From contig NZ_ARWB01000001.1 of assembly GCF_000384475.1 (NCBI RefSeq), forward strand, positions 2,088,176 to 2,152,175: 64,000 nucleotides of DNA, given 5' to 3'. Positions 26,266-34,472 of this stretch are shown here, one piece after another (position 1 is the first letter of the stretch; each line of letters opens with the position of its first letter). Below the pieces are notes generated by a model. It did not search any database and was not told where the DNA came from. It saw nothing but the letters and a program-made list of their open reading frames with translations. A program made the translations under genes and the position numbers. This DNA is from Methylopila sp. M107. GTDB taxonomy: Bacteria > Pseudomonadota > Alphaproteobacteria > Rhizobiales > Methylopilaceae.

Positions 26266-26329
26266 TGGTCTGCTCCCTCTTTCCAGGCGGTCCGTGGACG
26301 CGGCGAGCAGCGATGCTCGCCGCTTTTTT
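26266..26329 (+). terminator. Intrinsic terminator of xoxF copy 2 with conserved 42-nt leader block
   Basis: Stem gcggcgagc (26300-26308), 6-nt loop, inverse (26315-26323), then six T residues. Bases 26266-26307 are identical to 24115-24156. It separates xoxF from the convergent GGDEF/EAL gene, whose stop is 15 bp further on. Confidence 0.9.
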
Positions 26330-26344
26330 CGTCGTGGACTCGCC

Positions 26345-28765
26345 TCAGCGGGCGTAGCTCGCCGTCGCCTTCGCACGCGCGGCCTTAACTGCGGCGGTCG
26401 CCGCAGGCGTCGTCGGCCGGACGATCGCCTCGAGCCGCTCGATCCGTTCCGGCCTGCCGATCAGGTAGCCCTGCGCCTCCTGGCAGCCTTCCCGCTTCAG
26501 GAAATCGAGCTCGGCCTGCGTCTCGACGCCTTCCGCGATGACCGGCAGTCCGAGCGCGCGGGCGAGCGCGAGCGCGCCGCTCACGATCGCCGCGCTCTGG
26601 TCGTTGTCGTCGACCGAACGGATGAAGGACCGGTCGATCTTGATCCTGTCGAACGGAAAGGCGCGCAGGTTCGACAGCGAGGAGTAACCGGTCCCGAAAT
26701 CGTCCATGGCGATGCGCAGGCCGTAGCTCTTGAGACGCCGAAGCGCCGCGATCGCGCTGTCGAGGTCGCGGACGAGGGCCGTCTCGGTGATCTCGAGTTC
26801 GAGCCGCGTCGCGTCGAGACCGCTGCGCAGCAGGATGTCGAGAACGCGCTGCGGAAAGTCGCGGCAATGCAGCTGCGCGGCCGAGACATTGACCGCGATG
26901 CGCAGCTGCGTGGTCCAGCTCGCGGCCTCGCGGCACGCCTCCTCCAGAACCCAGTCGCCGATGTGGCTGATCGTGTCCGATTCCTCGGCGATGGGGATGA
27001 ACGTCGCAGGGAACACCTCGCCGCGCTCAGGATGAAGCCAGCGGATCAGCGTCTCGAACCCGGCGATGCGCCGGCTCGCGATCGAAATCTGGGGCTGGTA
27101 GACGAGATGGAACTCGCCCCGCTCGACGGCGCGCCGAAGGTCCTTTTCCAGCTCCCGCTTCTCACGCGCCGCGACGCCCATCGCGGCTTCGTAGAGCTGC
27201 GCGTCGCCGCCCCCGTCGCGCTTGGCGCGGTAGAGCGCGGCGTCGGCGCCGATCAGCAGGCTTTCCCGATCGCTTGCGTCCGACGGGCAGATTGCGACCC
27301 CGATGCTGGTCGAGACGCCCATCGGGCTGGCGACGGCGAGGTCGGACCGCAGCACCGCGTCGATGATGCGCCGCGCCAGCGCCTCGACGCCCTCGACTCG
27401 TTCGGCGCGCGGCACGACGATCGCGAATTCGTCGCCCCCGAGCCGCGCAAACGTCTCGCCCTCCTCGAGCAGCGCCCCGACGATCTCTGCGAATCGCTGG
27501 AGCAACGCGTCGCCCGCCGCATGGCCGTTGGCGTCGTTGACCTGCTTGAACCTGTCGAGATCGAGGCACAGCACCGCGAGGCTTCCGCCCGTCGCGAGCG
27601 CATCCGCGATCGCGTCGTCGAGGCGCTCGTTGAAGCTCGCCCGATTGGCGAGGCCGGTCAGCGGGTCGTGATGCGCCAGGAACTGGATGTGGGCCTCGGC
27701 CCTCCGGCGGGCGCGCAGATCCCGGATCGCAACGGCCCTGTGCGGGACGCCGCCGACGTCGATCATGTGATCGATCGCCTCGACCGGAATCTCGAGACCG
27801 TCGGCGGCGTGAAGTTCGAGATCGCGGGCGCGGAAGGCGACGGAGGATTGCGCCCTCAGAGCCGGCAGCAGCTCCTCCAGCGAGCCGCCGATCAGGCTCG
27901 ACGCGTCGCGGCGGAGCAGCCCGGCCAGGCTGTCGTTGACGGTGACGATGCGGTCGCCCTGGCAGATCAGGATGCCCTCGACGGCGGCGTTCGCCAGCGT
28001 GTCGACCAGACGCGAACGCTCCGCCCGCCGCCTTTCCCGCCCCTCCAGCACGATCGCGGCCAGCGCCAGGAAGATGATCGAGAGGCTGACGAACGCGACG
28101 GTCGCGGCGAGCCACGCGTGGTCCTGCGCTTCGGGACCGGGCGCCGTCGGGTCCGGCGCGATGGCGACGGCGGTCATCGAGACGAAGTGCAGCCCGCAGA
28201 TCGCGAGGGTGAGCGACAGCGCGCCTGCCGCCACCCGCCACACGCGGCGCCGTGAAAGTCCGATCGCGAGCGCCGTCGCCGCGCCCAGAAGCCCGATCGC
28301 GATCGCGACCGCGACGAGGCCGGCGTTCCATTGCAGCACGCCCGGAGCCCGGTAGGCGGCCATGCCGACATAGTGCATGCACGCGACGCCGACGCCGACC
28401 ACGAGGCCCCCGACAAGGGAGGCGGCGAGCCCGTCCCCGCGCGAGGCCACGAGCAGCCCTGCGCCCGTCAGGCACACCGCGACCGCAAGCGACAGCGCCG
28501 TCAGCCCGACGTCATAGTCGGTCGGCAGCTCCGGCGAGAAGGCCAGCATTGCAATGAAATGCGTGGCCCAGATTCCGGAGCCGCCAGCGAGGCCCGCGAG
28601 ACACAACCAGGCTGGCCGGCTTCGGCCTCGCACGGCGCGCGCCTGGTGCACAAGTTCGAGCGCCGCGTAGGACGCGAGCACGCAGATGACCGCGGCCAAT
28701 GCGACCATCCGCTCGTCGTGCCGCTCGGTGATGCAACCGATAACGCTCAACATCAACAGATCCAC
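26345..28765 (-). CDS. MHYT-PAS-GGDEF-EAL cyclic di-GMP signalling protein
   Basis: 806 residues. The N-terminal membrane region has three MHYT-type motifs ('IWATHFIAM', 'VACMHYVGM', 'CGLHFVSMTA'), thought to bind copper and sense O2, CO or NO. A PAS-like segment lies around 250-360. The GGDEF domain has intact 'ARLGGDEFAIV' but no RxxD inhibitory site just before it. The EAL domain has variant 'FETLIRW' but keeps 'AVNVSAAQL', 'LEITETALV', 'MDDFGTGYSSL', 'KIDRSF' and 'AEGVET', so phosphodiesterase activity is likely. It is convergent with xoxF. It may link diatomic gas or metal sensing to surface behaviour. Confidence 0.92.
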   Translation of the reverse strand: MDLLMLSVIGCITERHDERMVALAAVICVLASYAALELVHQARAVRGRSRPAWLCLAGLAGGSGIWATHFIAMLAFSPELPTDYDVGLTALSLAVAVCLTGAGLLVASRGDGLAASLVGGLVVGVGVACMHYVGMAAYRAPGVLQWNAGLVAVAIAIGLLGAATALAIGLSRRRVWRVAAGALSLTLAICGLHFVSMTAVAIAPDPTAPGPEAQDHAWLAATVAFVSLSIIFLALAAIVLEGRERRRAERSRLVDTLANAAVEGILICQGDRIVTVNDSLAGLLRRDASSLIGGSLEELLPALRAQSSVAFRARDLELHAADGLEIPVEAIDHMIDVGGVPHRAVAIRDLRARRRAEAHIQFLAHHDPLTGLANRASFNERLDDAIADALATGGSLAVLCLDLDRFKQVNDANGHAAGDALLQRFAEIVGALLEEGETFARLGGDEFAIVVPRAERVEGVEALARRIIDAVLRSDLAVASPMGVSTSIGVAICPSDASDRESLLIGADAALYRAKRDGGGDAQLYEAAMGVAAREKRELEKDLRRAVERGEFHLVYQPQISIASRRIAGFETLIRWLHPERGEVFPATFIPIAEESDTISHIGDWVLEEACREAASWTTQLRIAVNVSAAQLHCRDFPQRVLDILLRSGLDATRLELEITETALVRDLDSAIAALRRLKSYGLRIAMDDFGTGYSSLSNLRAFPFDRIKIDRSFIRSVDDNDQSAAIVSGALALARALGLPVIAEGVETQAELDFLKREGCQEAQGYLIGRPERIERLEAIVRPTTPAATAAVKAARAKATASYAR

Positions 28766-28870
28766 GCCTCGTTGAGCGCTAGATCACATCACAAAGATTA
28801 CTATCTCACAAACCCGCTGGCATGCCTGGACGGCATTTAATACATCTAATTTTCGTTGAAATTTCACCGC

Positions 28871-30142
28871 TTAGCTTTGCGATTGGATTGCGTCCAATCG
28901 ACCTGCCGGACCCGCCGCTGCAACCGCGGCGTCGGCCGCTGCAACCCCTGTGCGGTATGCGCCATGCGCGGTGGAATAGTCGTGTTCCGAAACCGCCTCG
29001 CCCGCGAAGAACAGCCGCCCGTCGACAGGCGCGCCGAGCGCGGCGCGGTCGCCCGTCCGTCCGGGCAGCGCGAACGAATAGGAGCCGCGCGCGAACGGGT
29101 CCCGCCGCCAGGGATGCATGGCGAGCGGCGTCAGCCGGCGCCGGATGTCCTCGCCGAACAGGCCGGCGAGTTCGCCGAGCGCAAAGTCCGCGAACGCGCC
29201 CTCCCCGCCCCGCTCCAGCGCTTCGGCGCAGTCGCCGCCGAAATAGGCCTCGACCAGAAGGCGGCCGAGCGGGCGGATGTGATACGCCGCGGTCGCCGTG
29301 CGGTCGTGGCGGCCGAAGGCGCGGCTGTCGGGCTCGAAGCCGTCCGCGCGGTCGAGCGCGAAATAGAGCTTGTCGGCGAGCCCAAGGGGAAGGCCGGCGG
29401 CGGCCTCGCGCTTTTCCGGCAGGTCCGGCGCGAAGCGCAGCGCGCCGTCGGCGATCAGCGCGCTCGGGACCGCGACGACGACCTGCCGCGCCTCGGTCGC
29501 GCCCTTGGCGGTTTCGATCCGGATGCGCGCGCCCGAATGGTCGACCAGCGTCGCCGGACAGCCGAACGCGACGGCGAGCCCCTCGCCATGGCCGGCGATC
29601 AGAGCGCCGTAGCCGCCCGCGACGCGGTAGTTCGCGCCGGTGTCGCCGTAATTGTCGAGGTCGCGGGCCGAGATGCGGCCGATCTCGCCGCCGCTCACAT
29701 AGGTGTAGATCGCCGACATCAGCCCGTTCCAGCGCCCGCCCGGCTCGAGCGCCTGCGACGCCGGCGCGTCGCCGCCTTGCGCGACGAGCCCGGACAGCCG
29801 CGCCTGGAACGCCTCGCGCGCCGCGGCGAAGGAGGCGGCGTCCTCGGCCGTGAAGCCGAGCCCCATGCCGGGCCGCGACCAGGGCGCCAGGCTGCGGTCG
29901 ACCGCGAGGCCCGCCCGACCCGCGATCTCGGTCCACGGATTGACGTCGCCGGAATGCAGCCAGCCGCAGCCGAGGTCGATCGGCCCGCCCAGCGGATCGA
30001 CGCGCGTGAAGCCGCGTCCGCCGAGCCGCTCCCGCGCTTCGAGCAGCAGCACGTCGCGGCCGGCCTCGTGCAGCCGTCGCGCGGCCGCGATCCCGGCCGC
30101 CCCGCCCCCGATCACCACGACGTCGGCTTGAGATCTGGTCAT
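28871..30142 (-). CDS. FAD-dependent amine oxidase-family protein
   Basis: 423 residues. The FAD dinucleotide motif is at the N-terminus ('VVVIGGGAAGIAAARRL', ending in 'LLEARERLGGRG'), the family motif 'GGPIDLGCGWLHSG' follows, and the C-terminal FAD motif is 'LFFAGEAVSEHDYSTAHGAYRTG'. This is the flavin monoamine oxidase/polyamine oxidase class. The substrate is unknown; a methylated amine would be attractive in a methylotroph but is not shown. No signal peptide is evident. Divergent from the DUF4345 gene, with 20 bp between starts. Confidence 0.87.
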   Translation of the reverse strand: MTRSQADVVVIGGGAAGIAAARRLHEAGRDVLLLEARERLGGRGFTRVDPLGGPIDLGCGWLHSGDVNPWTEIAGRAGLAVDRSLAPWSRPGMGLGFTAEDAASFAAAREAFQARLSGLVAQGGDAPASQALEPGGRWNGLMSAIYTYVSGGEIGRISARDLDNYGDTGANYRVAGGYGALIAGHGEGLAVAFGCPATLVDHSGARIRIETAKGATEARQVVVAVPSALIADGALRFAPDLPEKREAAAGLPLGLADKLYFALDRADGFEPDSRAFGRHDRTATAAYHIRPLGRLLVEAYFGGDCAEALERGGEGAFADFALGELAGLFGEDIRRRLTPLAMHPWRRDPFARGSYSFALPGRTGDRAALGAPVDGRLFFAGEAVSEHDYSTAHGAYRTGVAAADAAVAAAGPAGRLDAIQSQS

Positions 30143-30162
30143 GGCCGGGCCACTACTCGAAG

Positions 30163-30549
30163 ATGATCCGCGAACGCAATGCTTTCCGCCTGGTGGTCGC
30201 GGCCGTCGGCCTCATCCCGGTCTGCGGAGGACTGCTCGGCGCCGTCGGCGGCGCCCAGGCCTTTGCGCCCGGCCTGTTCGACGTCTCGCTCGACAGCCAT
30301 GTCCGCTACCTCTCCGGCCTGCTGCTCGGGATCGGCCTCGCCTTCTTTGCGACCCTGAAGACGCCGGAGGCCCACGCGGCGCGTTACCGCATGCTCACCG
30401 CGATCGTGGTCGCGGGCGGGCTCGCGCGGCTCGCGGGCGTCGTCGCTGACGGCCCGCCCGACACGCCAATGACGCTCGCGCTCGGCGTCGAACTCGTCGT
30501 CACGCCGCTGATATGCCTCTGGCAGGCGCGGCTCGCGCGCCGCGCCTAG
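30163..30549 (+). CDS. DUF4345 small membrane protein
   Basis: 128 residues with about four membrane helices. 'SLDSHVRYLSGLLLGIGLAFF' is the family signature region, followed by 'RMLTAIVVAGGLARL' and a last helix. This matches DUF4345, whose function is unknown. Its start at 30163 is only 20 bp from the divergent amine oxidase start, so the promoters overlap. Confidence 0.75.
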   Translation: MIRERNAFRLVVAAVGLIPVCGGLLGAVGGAQAFAPGLFDVSLDSHVRYLSGLLLGIGLAFFATLKTPEAHAARYRMLTAIVVAGGLARLAGVVADGPPDTPMTLALGVELVVTPLICLWQARLARRA

Positions 30550-30579
30550 TTCGTCTTCGCCGTCGATCGACAAAAACGG

Positions 30580-30682
30580 TCCGTCATCCCGGCCGGCAGG
30601 GCCGGGATCCAGACACGCTGACGTCGCAGAGATCATTGCAGCCGTCGGATTTCTGGATTCCGGGCCTTCGCCCGGAATGACG
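30580..30682. repeat. Palindromic intergenic repeat, family A
   Basis: 'cgtcatcccggcc' at the left and 'ggaatgacg' at the right close the element. Inner hairpins 'cccggccggcagggccggg' and 'ttccgggccttcgcccggaa' are present. Confidence 0.7.
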
Positions 30683-30712
30683 CCTGAAGCGAAACGATGC
30701 GTCTCGCCGGAC

Positions 30713-31495
30713 CTAGTTCGACCCGCCGCGGTGGATCGAGAAGGGCGAGAACGCCTGATCGGTCGGCATCACCTGCAGGCGGTTGATGTTGACGTGGACG
30801 GGCAGCGTCGCGCACCAGAAGATCGTCTCCGCGACGTCGTCGGCCGTCATGGCGCGGGTGCCCTCGTAGACCTTGCCGGCCTTGCCCTCGTCGCCCTTGA
30901 AGCGGACCAGCGAGAACTCGGTCTCGACCTGCCCCGGTTCGACATTGGTCACCCGCACGTTCTTGCCGAGCATGTCGGCGCGCAGCGCCAGGCAGAACTG
31001 TTTTACGAAGGCCTTTGTGCCGCCATAGGTGTTACCGCCCGGATAGGGATAGTCGCCTGCGACCGAGCCGAGCCCGAACACATGGCCCTGCCCCCGCGAG
31101 ATCATGCCGGGCAGCGTCGCCCGCACCGTGTTCACGAAGCCCGTGACGTTGGTGTCGATCATCGTGTGCCAGTCCTCGATCCCGACCTCGTCGGCGGGGC
31201 CTAGCCCGAGCGCGAGGCCGGCGTTCGCGGCCACGACGTTGATCCCCCTGAACGCCTCGGGCAGGCCCTCGACCAGCTTCACCGTCGCGTCGTAGTCGCG
31301 GACGTCGTGGGCGGCGATGTGCAGGCTGTCGCCGAGCTCGCTCTTCAGCGTCTCCAGCCGCTCGACGCGCCGCCCGGTGCCGACCACCTTTGCGCCCGCG
31401 CCGGCGAAACGCCGGGCGATCGCCTCGCCGAAGCCGGAGGTCGCGCCGGTCACGAGCACGGTCAGGCTTTTGGGGTCGAGCATGGCGTAGGACAT
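30713..31495 (-). CDS. Short-chain dehydrogenase, YdfG-type
   Basis: 260 residues, classical SDR. The NAD(P)-binding motif is 'LVTGATSGFGEAIARRF' with 'GTGRRVERL', suggesting NADPH preference. 'NVVAANAGLALG' is the NAG motif, catalytic Ser is in 'GLGSVAGDYPYPGG', and Tyr/Lys in 'NTYGGTKAFVKQF'. It resembles 3-hydroxy acid/serine dehydrogenases of the YdfG group, which oxidise L-allo-threonine or reduce malonate semialdehyde; the actual substrate is open. The start at 31495 is chosen because residues before it are Arg-rich junk. Confidence 0.88.
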   Translation of the reverse strand: MSYAMLDPKSLTVLVTGATSGFGEAIARRFAGAGAKVVGTGRRVERLETLKSELGDSLHIAAHDVRDYDATVKLVEGLPEAFRGINVVAANAGLALGLGPADEVGIEDWHTMIDTNVTGFVNTVRATLPGMISRGQGHVFGLGSVAGDYPYPGGNTYGGTKAFVKQFCLALRADMLGKNVRVTNVEPGQVETEFSLVRFKGDEGKAGKVYEGTRAMTADDVAETIFWCATLPVHVNINRLQVMPTDQAFSPFSIHRGGSN

Positions 31496-31593
31496 ATGCG
31501 TCTGTCTCCGGCGTCGTCTGTCGGGCGGGGACCTAGCGCCTCGCGCGCGCCTTGGCGAGCCCCGCAAAGGCCCGGACGAACAGGCGCGGACGC

Positions 31594-31625
31594 AAAAGCG
31601 CCCGCGGAGCTTGGTCCGCGGGCGC
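31594..31625 (-). terminator. Intrinsic terminator of the Thr-rich secreted protein gene
   Basis: On the minus strand, an 11-bp perfect stem (gcgcccgcgga, 6-nt loop, inverse) is followed by TTTT. It lies 30 bp after the stop codon at 31655. Confidence 0.7.
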
Positions 31626-31654
31626 CGAAACTTGTGTCGAACGGATATCCGCCG

Positions 31655-31936
31655 TCAGCGGACCGTCGTCGTGGTCGTGGTCGACGGCTCTTCCTTGATG
31701 ATCGTCTTGGAGCCGGAGACGTCCTCGTCGTGGACCCGCTCCTTCTCCTTCACCACGACGTCGCCGTTCTTCTTTTCCTTGATCTTGGTCTCGGTCGTGG
31801 TGGTCGGCGCGGAATCCTGCTCGATCACGGTGGTCTGCGCGAAGGCCGGGCCGACCGCGAGGCACGCCGCGAGCAGCGCGGGCGGGCCGGCGCGACGGAA
31901 ATGGCGCGCGAGACGGGTGGTGTTGAAGGTGGTCAT
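31655..31936 (-). CDS. Small secreted Thr/Lys-rich protein of unknown function
   Basis: 93 residues. An N-terminal signal peptide (twin Arg followed by 'AGPPALLAACLAVGPAFA') is followed by a low-complexity polar mature part: 'APTTTTETKIKEKKNGDVVVKEKE', an acidic patch, then 'STTTTTTVR'. No cysteines, no known domain. The alternating Thr and Lys/Glu composition suggests a disordered or beta-rich periplasmic or cell-surface peptide. It has its own terminator. A gene-free stretch with no recognised feature, 31937-32259, separates it from the divergent DUF2189 gene. Confidence 0.6.
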   Translation of the reverse strand: MTTFNTTRLARHFRRAGPPALLAACLAVGPAFAQTTVIEQDSAPTTTTETKIKEKKNGDVVVKEKERVHDEDVSGSKTIIKEEPSTTTTTTVR

Positions 31937-32259
31937 GCGTGTCTCCTGCGGACGTCTTTCGCCCTGCGAGGCGGAGCGTCGCGCCGCAAATCCCGGCGCC
32001 GACCGTTTCGCGCGCGAAACACGCGCACGTACGGCCTTCCCGATCCGCCTTTTCGTTTCGCCCTCGGGAAGGGTAACGGGGCGCTCCCGAGATCGTTCCG
32101 TGTTTTGTCGATGACAAGCGCTGCGATCGGCCTATCATCGCCGTCAGATGGTCGCGGCCGCCGAGCCCGCGGCTTCCGATCCGCCGCCGGCGCGCGTGAC
32201 TGAACGGAGCGAACTGGCCGCGGCCTTCCGAACCACTGACAGGTTTGGGAGGACGTTCC

Positions 32260-33135
32260 ATGACTTACGAACCGCATACGATCCGGAACCCCGTCGAATG
32301 GGGCGCCGACAATATCGGCGACGCGGCCCGCTCGATCGGCGCCGCGCGCGCGGCGCTGCGCCGCCCCGCGGGTGATTTCGACGACGCGCCGATCACCATT
32401 CGCCCCTTGCGCATGTCCGACCTCGCGGCCGCGCTGCGCGAAGGCTTCGACGACTTCCTGGCGCTCAGGACCGACGTGCTCGCGATCGGGCTGATCTATC
32501 CGCTGGCGGGCCTCCTGATCGCGCAGCTCGCTCTCAACGCGTCGCTCGCGCCGATGGTTTTTCCGCTCGTCGCGGGTTTTGCGCTGTTCGGCCCGTTCGC
32601 GGCGCTCGGGCTCTACGAGGCGAGCCGCCGGCGCGAGGCCGGGCTGCCGGCGAGCTGGACCAATGTGGTGGACGCCTTCGCGTCGCCCTCGGCCGGCGCG
32701 ATCTGGGCGCTCGGGCTGATCCTCACGGCCATCTTCCTCACCTGGCTCGCCACCGCCTGGCTGATCTACATGGCGACCATGGGCCCGGAGCTGCCGCGTT
32801 CGATCTCGACCTTCATGAACGAGGTCGTGTCGACCCGGGAGGGCCAGCTCATGACGATCGTCGGCTGCGCGGTCGGGGCGCTGTTCGCGGTCCTGACGCT
32901 GTGCGTCAGCGCGATTTCGTTCCCGCTGCTGCTCGACCGCAAGGTGCGCCTCGGCGACGCCGTCGCGGCCTCGACGGAAGCGGTGCGCGAGAACCCGCTG
33001 GTGATGCTGACCTGGGGGATAATCGTCGCCGGCCTGCTGGCGCTCGGCTCGCTGCCCCTGCTGCTCGGCCTGATCGTCGTGGTGCCGGTGCTGGGGCATG
33101 CGACATGGCGGCTGTATCGGCGGGTGGCGGGGTAA
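32260..33135 (+). CDS. DUF2189 integral membrane protein
   Basis: 291 residues. The N-terminal ~60 residues are cytoplasmic ('ITIRPLRMSDLAAALREGFDDF'), then about six membrane helices, including 'GFALFGPFAALGLYEASRRRE', the signature of DUF2189. Function unknown; sometimes annotated as a cytochrome c oxidase subunit I-like membrane protein without support. ATG 32260 with a strong 'gggagga' upstream is used; an in-frame TTG 15 bases earlier is not needed. Confidence 0.8.
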   Translation: MTYEPHTIRNPVEWGADNIGDAARSIGAARAALRRPAGDFDDAPITIRPLRMSDLAAALREGFDDFLALRTDVLAIGLIYPLAGLLIAQLALNASLAPMVFPLVAGFALFGPFAALGLYEASRRREAGLPASWTNVVDAFASPSAGAIWALGLILTAIFLTWLATAWLIYMATMGPELPRSISTFMNEVVSTREGQLMTIVGCAVGALFAVLTLCVSAISFPLLLDRKVRLGDAVAASTEAVRENPLVMLTWGIIVAGLLALGSLPLLLGLIVVVPVLGHATWRLYRRVAG

Positions 33136-33188
33136 CGGGCGCTCCGTCTCGGCGAATGCGGAAGGCCCCGGCGAGCCGCTGCGCTCTA

Positions 33189-33349
33189 CGTCCGCCCCCT
33201 CCACCGTGCTGCGCACGGTCCCCCTCCCCCATGCCTGCGGCATGGAGGAGGATCCGCGCACGACCCGCGACGCTTCTTGGATCCTCCCCTGCGCCCTTCG
33301 GCGCGGGGGAGGGGGACCATGGCGCGAGCCATGGTGGAGGGGGCGGGCT
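33189..33349. repeat. Long palindromic element, family C
   Basis: 'cgccccctccacc' at the left pairs with 'ggtggagggggcg' at the right. Inner arms include 'ggtccccctcccc' with 'ggggagggggacc', and hairpins 'catgcctgcggcatg' and 'accatggcgcgagccatggt'. Opposite orientation of arms relative to the copies at 6602 and 39440. Confidence 0.75.
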
Positions 33350-33376
33350 CGCGCTACGTTCTCCGCACTGTCTCGT

Positions 33377-33520
33377 TCCCCTCCCCCTTGCGGGGAGGGG
33401 CTAGGGGTGGGGGTGGTTCAGAATATGGCTCGGCAAGCGAAGCTGCTCTGCGCCGACGCGGGGCGCTTTATCCGGAGGGACCCCCACCCCTAACCCCTCC
33501 CCGCAAGGGGGAGGGGGACA
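33377..33520. repeat. Long palindromic element, family B (inverted copy)
   Basis: Read on the minus strand its interior aligns with the copies at 11288 and 18327, including 'gcgccccgcgtcggcg' and 'ttctgaaccaccc'. Opposite insertion orientation of an otherwise identical unit supports mobility. It directly follows a family C element. Confidence 0.85.
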
Positions 33521-33540
33521 GCAGCGTCGCGCCATGACTG

Positions 33541-33958
33541 GAAATAGCTGCACTAGGTATTTTGTCCTTGACATCATTCCCATCATCCCGCACGCTCCCT
33601 TCACCTCCTCCCGCCGGGAGGCGCGTCCGGACCGGCCGTTCGCGCGGGATGTGAGGGCGGCGCCTGCGCGGCTTCAGCACCGGTCTGAAGCCTCCCGGGA
33701 CGTCGATCGAAGGCTTTCCGCGGCGGAAGCCGGGGGTTTTTGGCCGATGAGGTCAAGGGCGCCCGGAAAACGCCAAGGAACGACGGCCGCCCGCCCTGCA
33801 CTATGACGGGGCCGCCCTTCAGTGGGCCGTAACGCGGCGGGACTGGTCCGGACCCCTTTGGGAGACCGAAGGGCCAACGGGTCGCCCGCCGTCGGAGCGC
33901 GGTTCCTTCGATCGATGAAAAATCGCCGTGCGTGGGGCGCCGGGCGACCGGTTCTCTA
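33541..33958. other. Gene-free stretch with predicted RNA-like hairpins
   Basis: No protein-coding frame can be supported. It contains a perfect 8-bp hairpin (ggcttcag / ctgaagcc, 33670-33692), a bulged hairpin at 33711-33730 followed by a G run and TTTTT (terminator-like, plus strand), and 'ccctttgggagaccgaaggg' near 33859. It does not match rnpB, tmRNA, SRP or 6S RNA as far as can be judged. It could be a small RNA locus or decayed DNA next to an insertion sequence. Confidence 0.3.
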
Positions 33959-34049
33959 GAGCGTGATCGTCGTGTTTTGAATCGGGGAGGGATTCACTTT
34001 CTGGCGGATTTCTGATTCCGATTGAGTGTCGGGATTGGAGGATGGCGGA

Positions 34050-34472
34050 ATGGTTCGCGCCTATTCGCTTGATCTTCGGGAGCGCGCGGTGGCGCGGGTT
34101 GCGGCTGGCGAGAGCGTTCGTTCTGTCGCGGCGACGTTTCAGGTGAGCGTGTCGAGCGTCGTGAAATGGTCGCAGCGCCACCGGGCGACGGGGAGCGCCG
34201 CGGCCAAACCGATGGGCTCGCGTCGTCCGTTGCGGCTCGCAGGCGAGCGGGACTGGATGCTGGCGCGGCTTGCGGCCGAGCCGCATGTCAGCTTGCGGCG
34301 GCTGCAGCGAGAGCTCGCCGAACGCGGCGTCGTTGCGAGTTATGGCGCGGTCTGGAGCCTGGTCCGCTCTGAGAAGCTGAGCTTCAAAAAAAACCGTTCT
34401 GGCGAGCGAACGGGACAGGCCGGACGTCGTGCGCCGCCGACGAAGGTGGCGAAGCCTTCAGAGGCGCGTTGA
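34050..34472 (+). CDS. IS630-family transposase, N-terminal frame (orfA)
   Basis: The 140 residues from ATG 34050 start 'MVRAYSLDLRERAVARVAAG', the typical IS630 helix-turn-helix domain, and continue through 'VSLRRLQRELAERG'. The frame breaks at an A8 run (34386-34393): removing one A (or a +1 shift) joins it to the downstream frame and gives a standard 313-residue transposase. Past the run the residues in this frame are not transposase-like. This could be programmed slippage on the A run or an inactivating indel. Confidence 0.85.
   Translation: MVRAYSLDLRERAVARVAAGESVRSVAATFQVSVSSVVKWSQRHRATGSAAAKPMGSRRPLRLAGERDWMLARLAAEPHVSLRRLQRELAERGVVASYGAVWSLVRSEKLSFKKNRSGERTGQAGRRAPPTKVAKPSEAR

Noticed and set aside
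33541-33958. Considered as RNase P RNA, tmRNA, SRP RNA or 6S RNA
   Set aside because: None of the conserved core motifs of these RNAs could be found on either strand.
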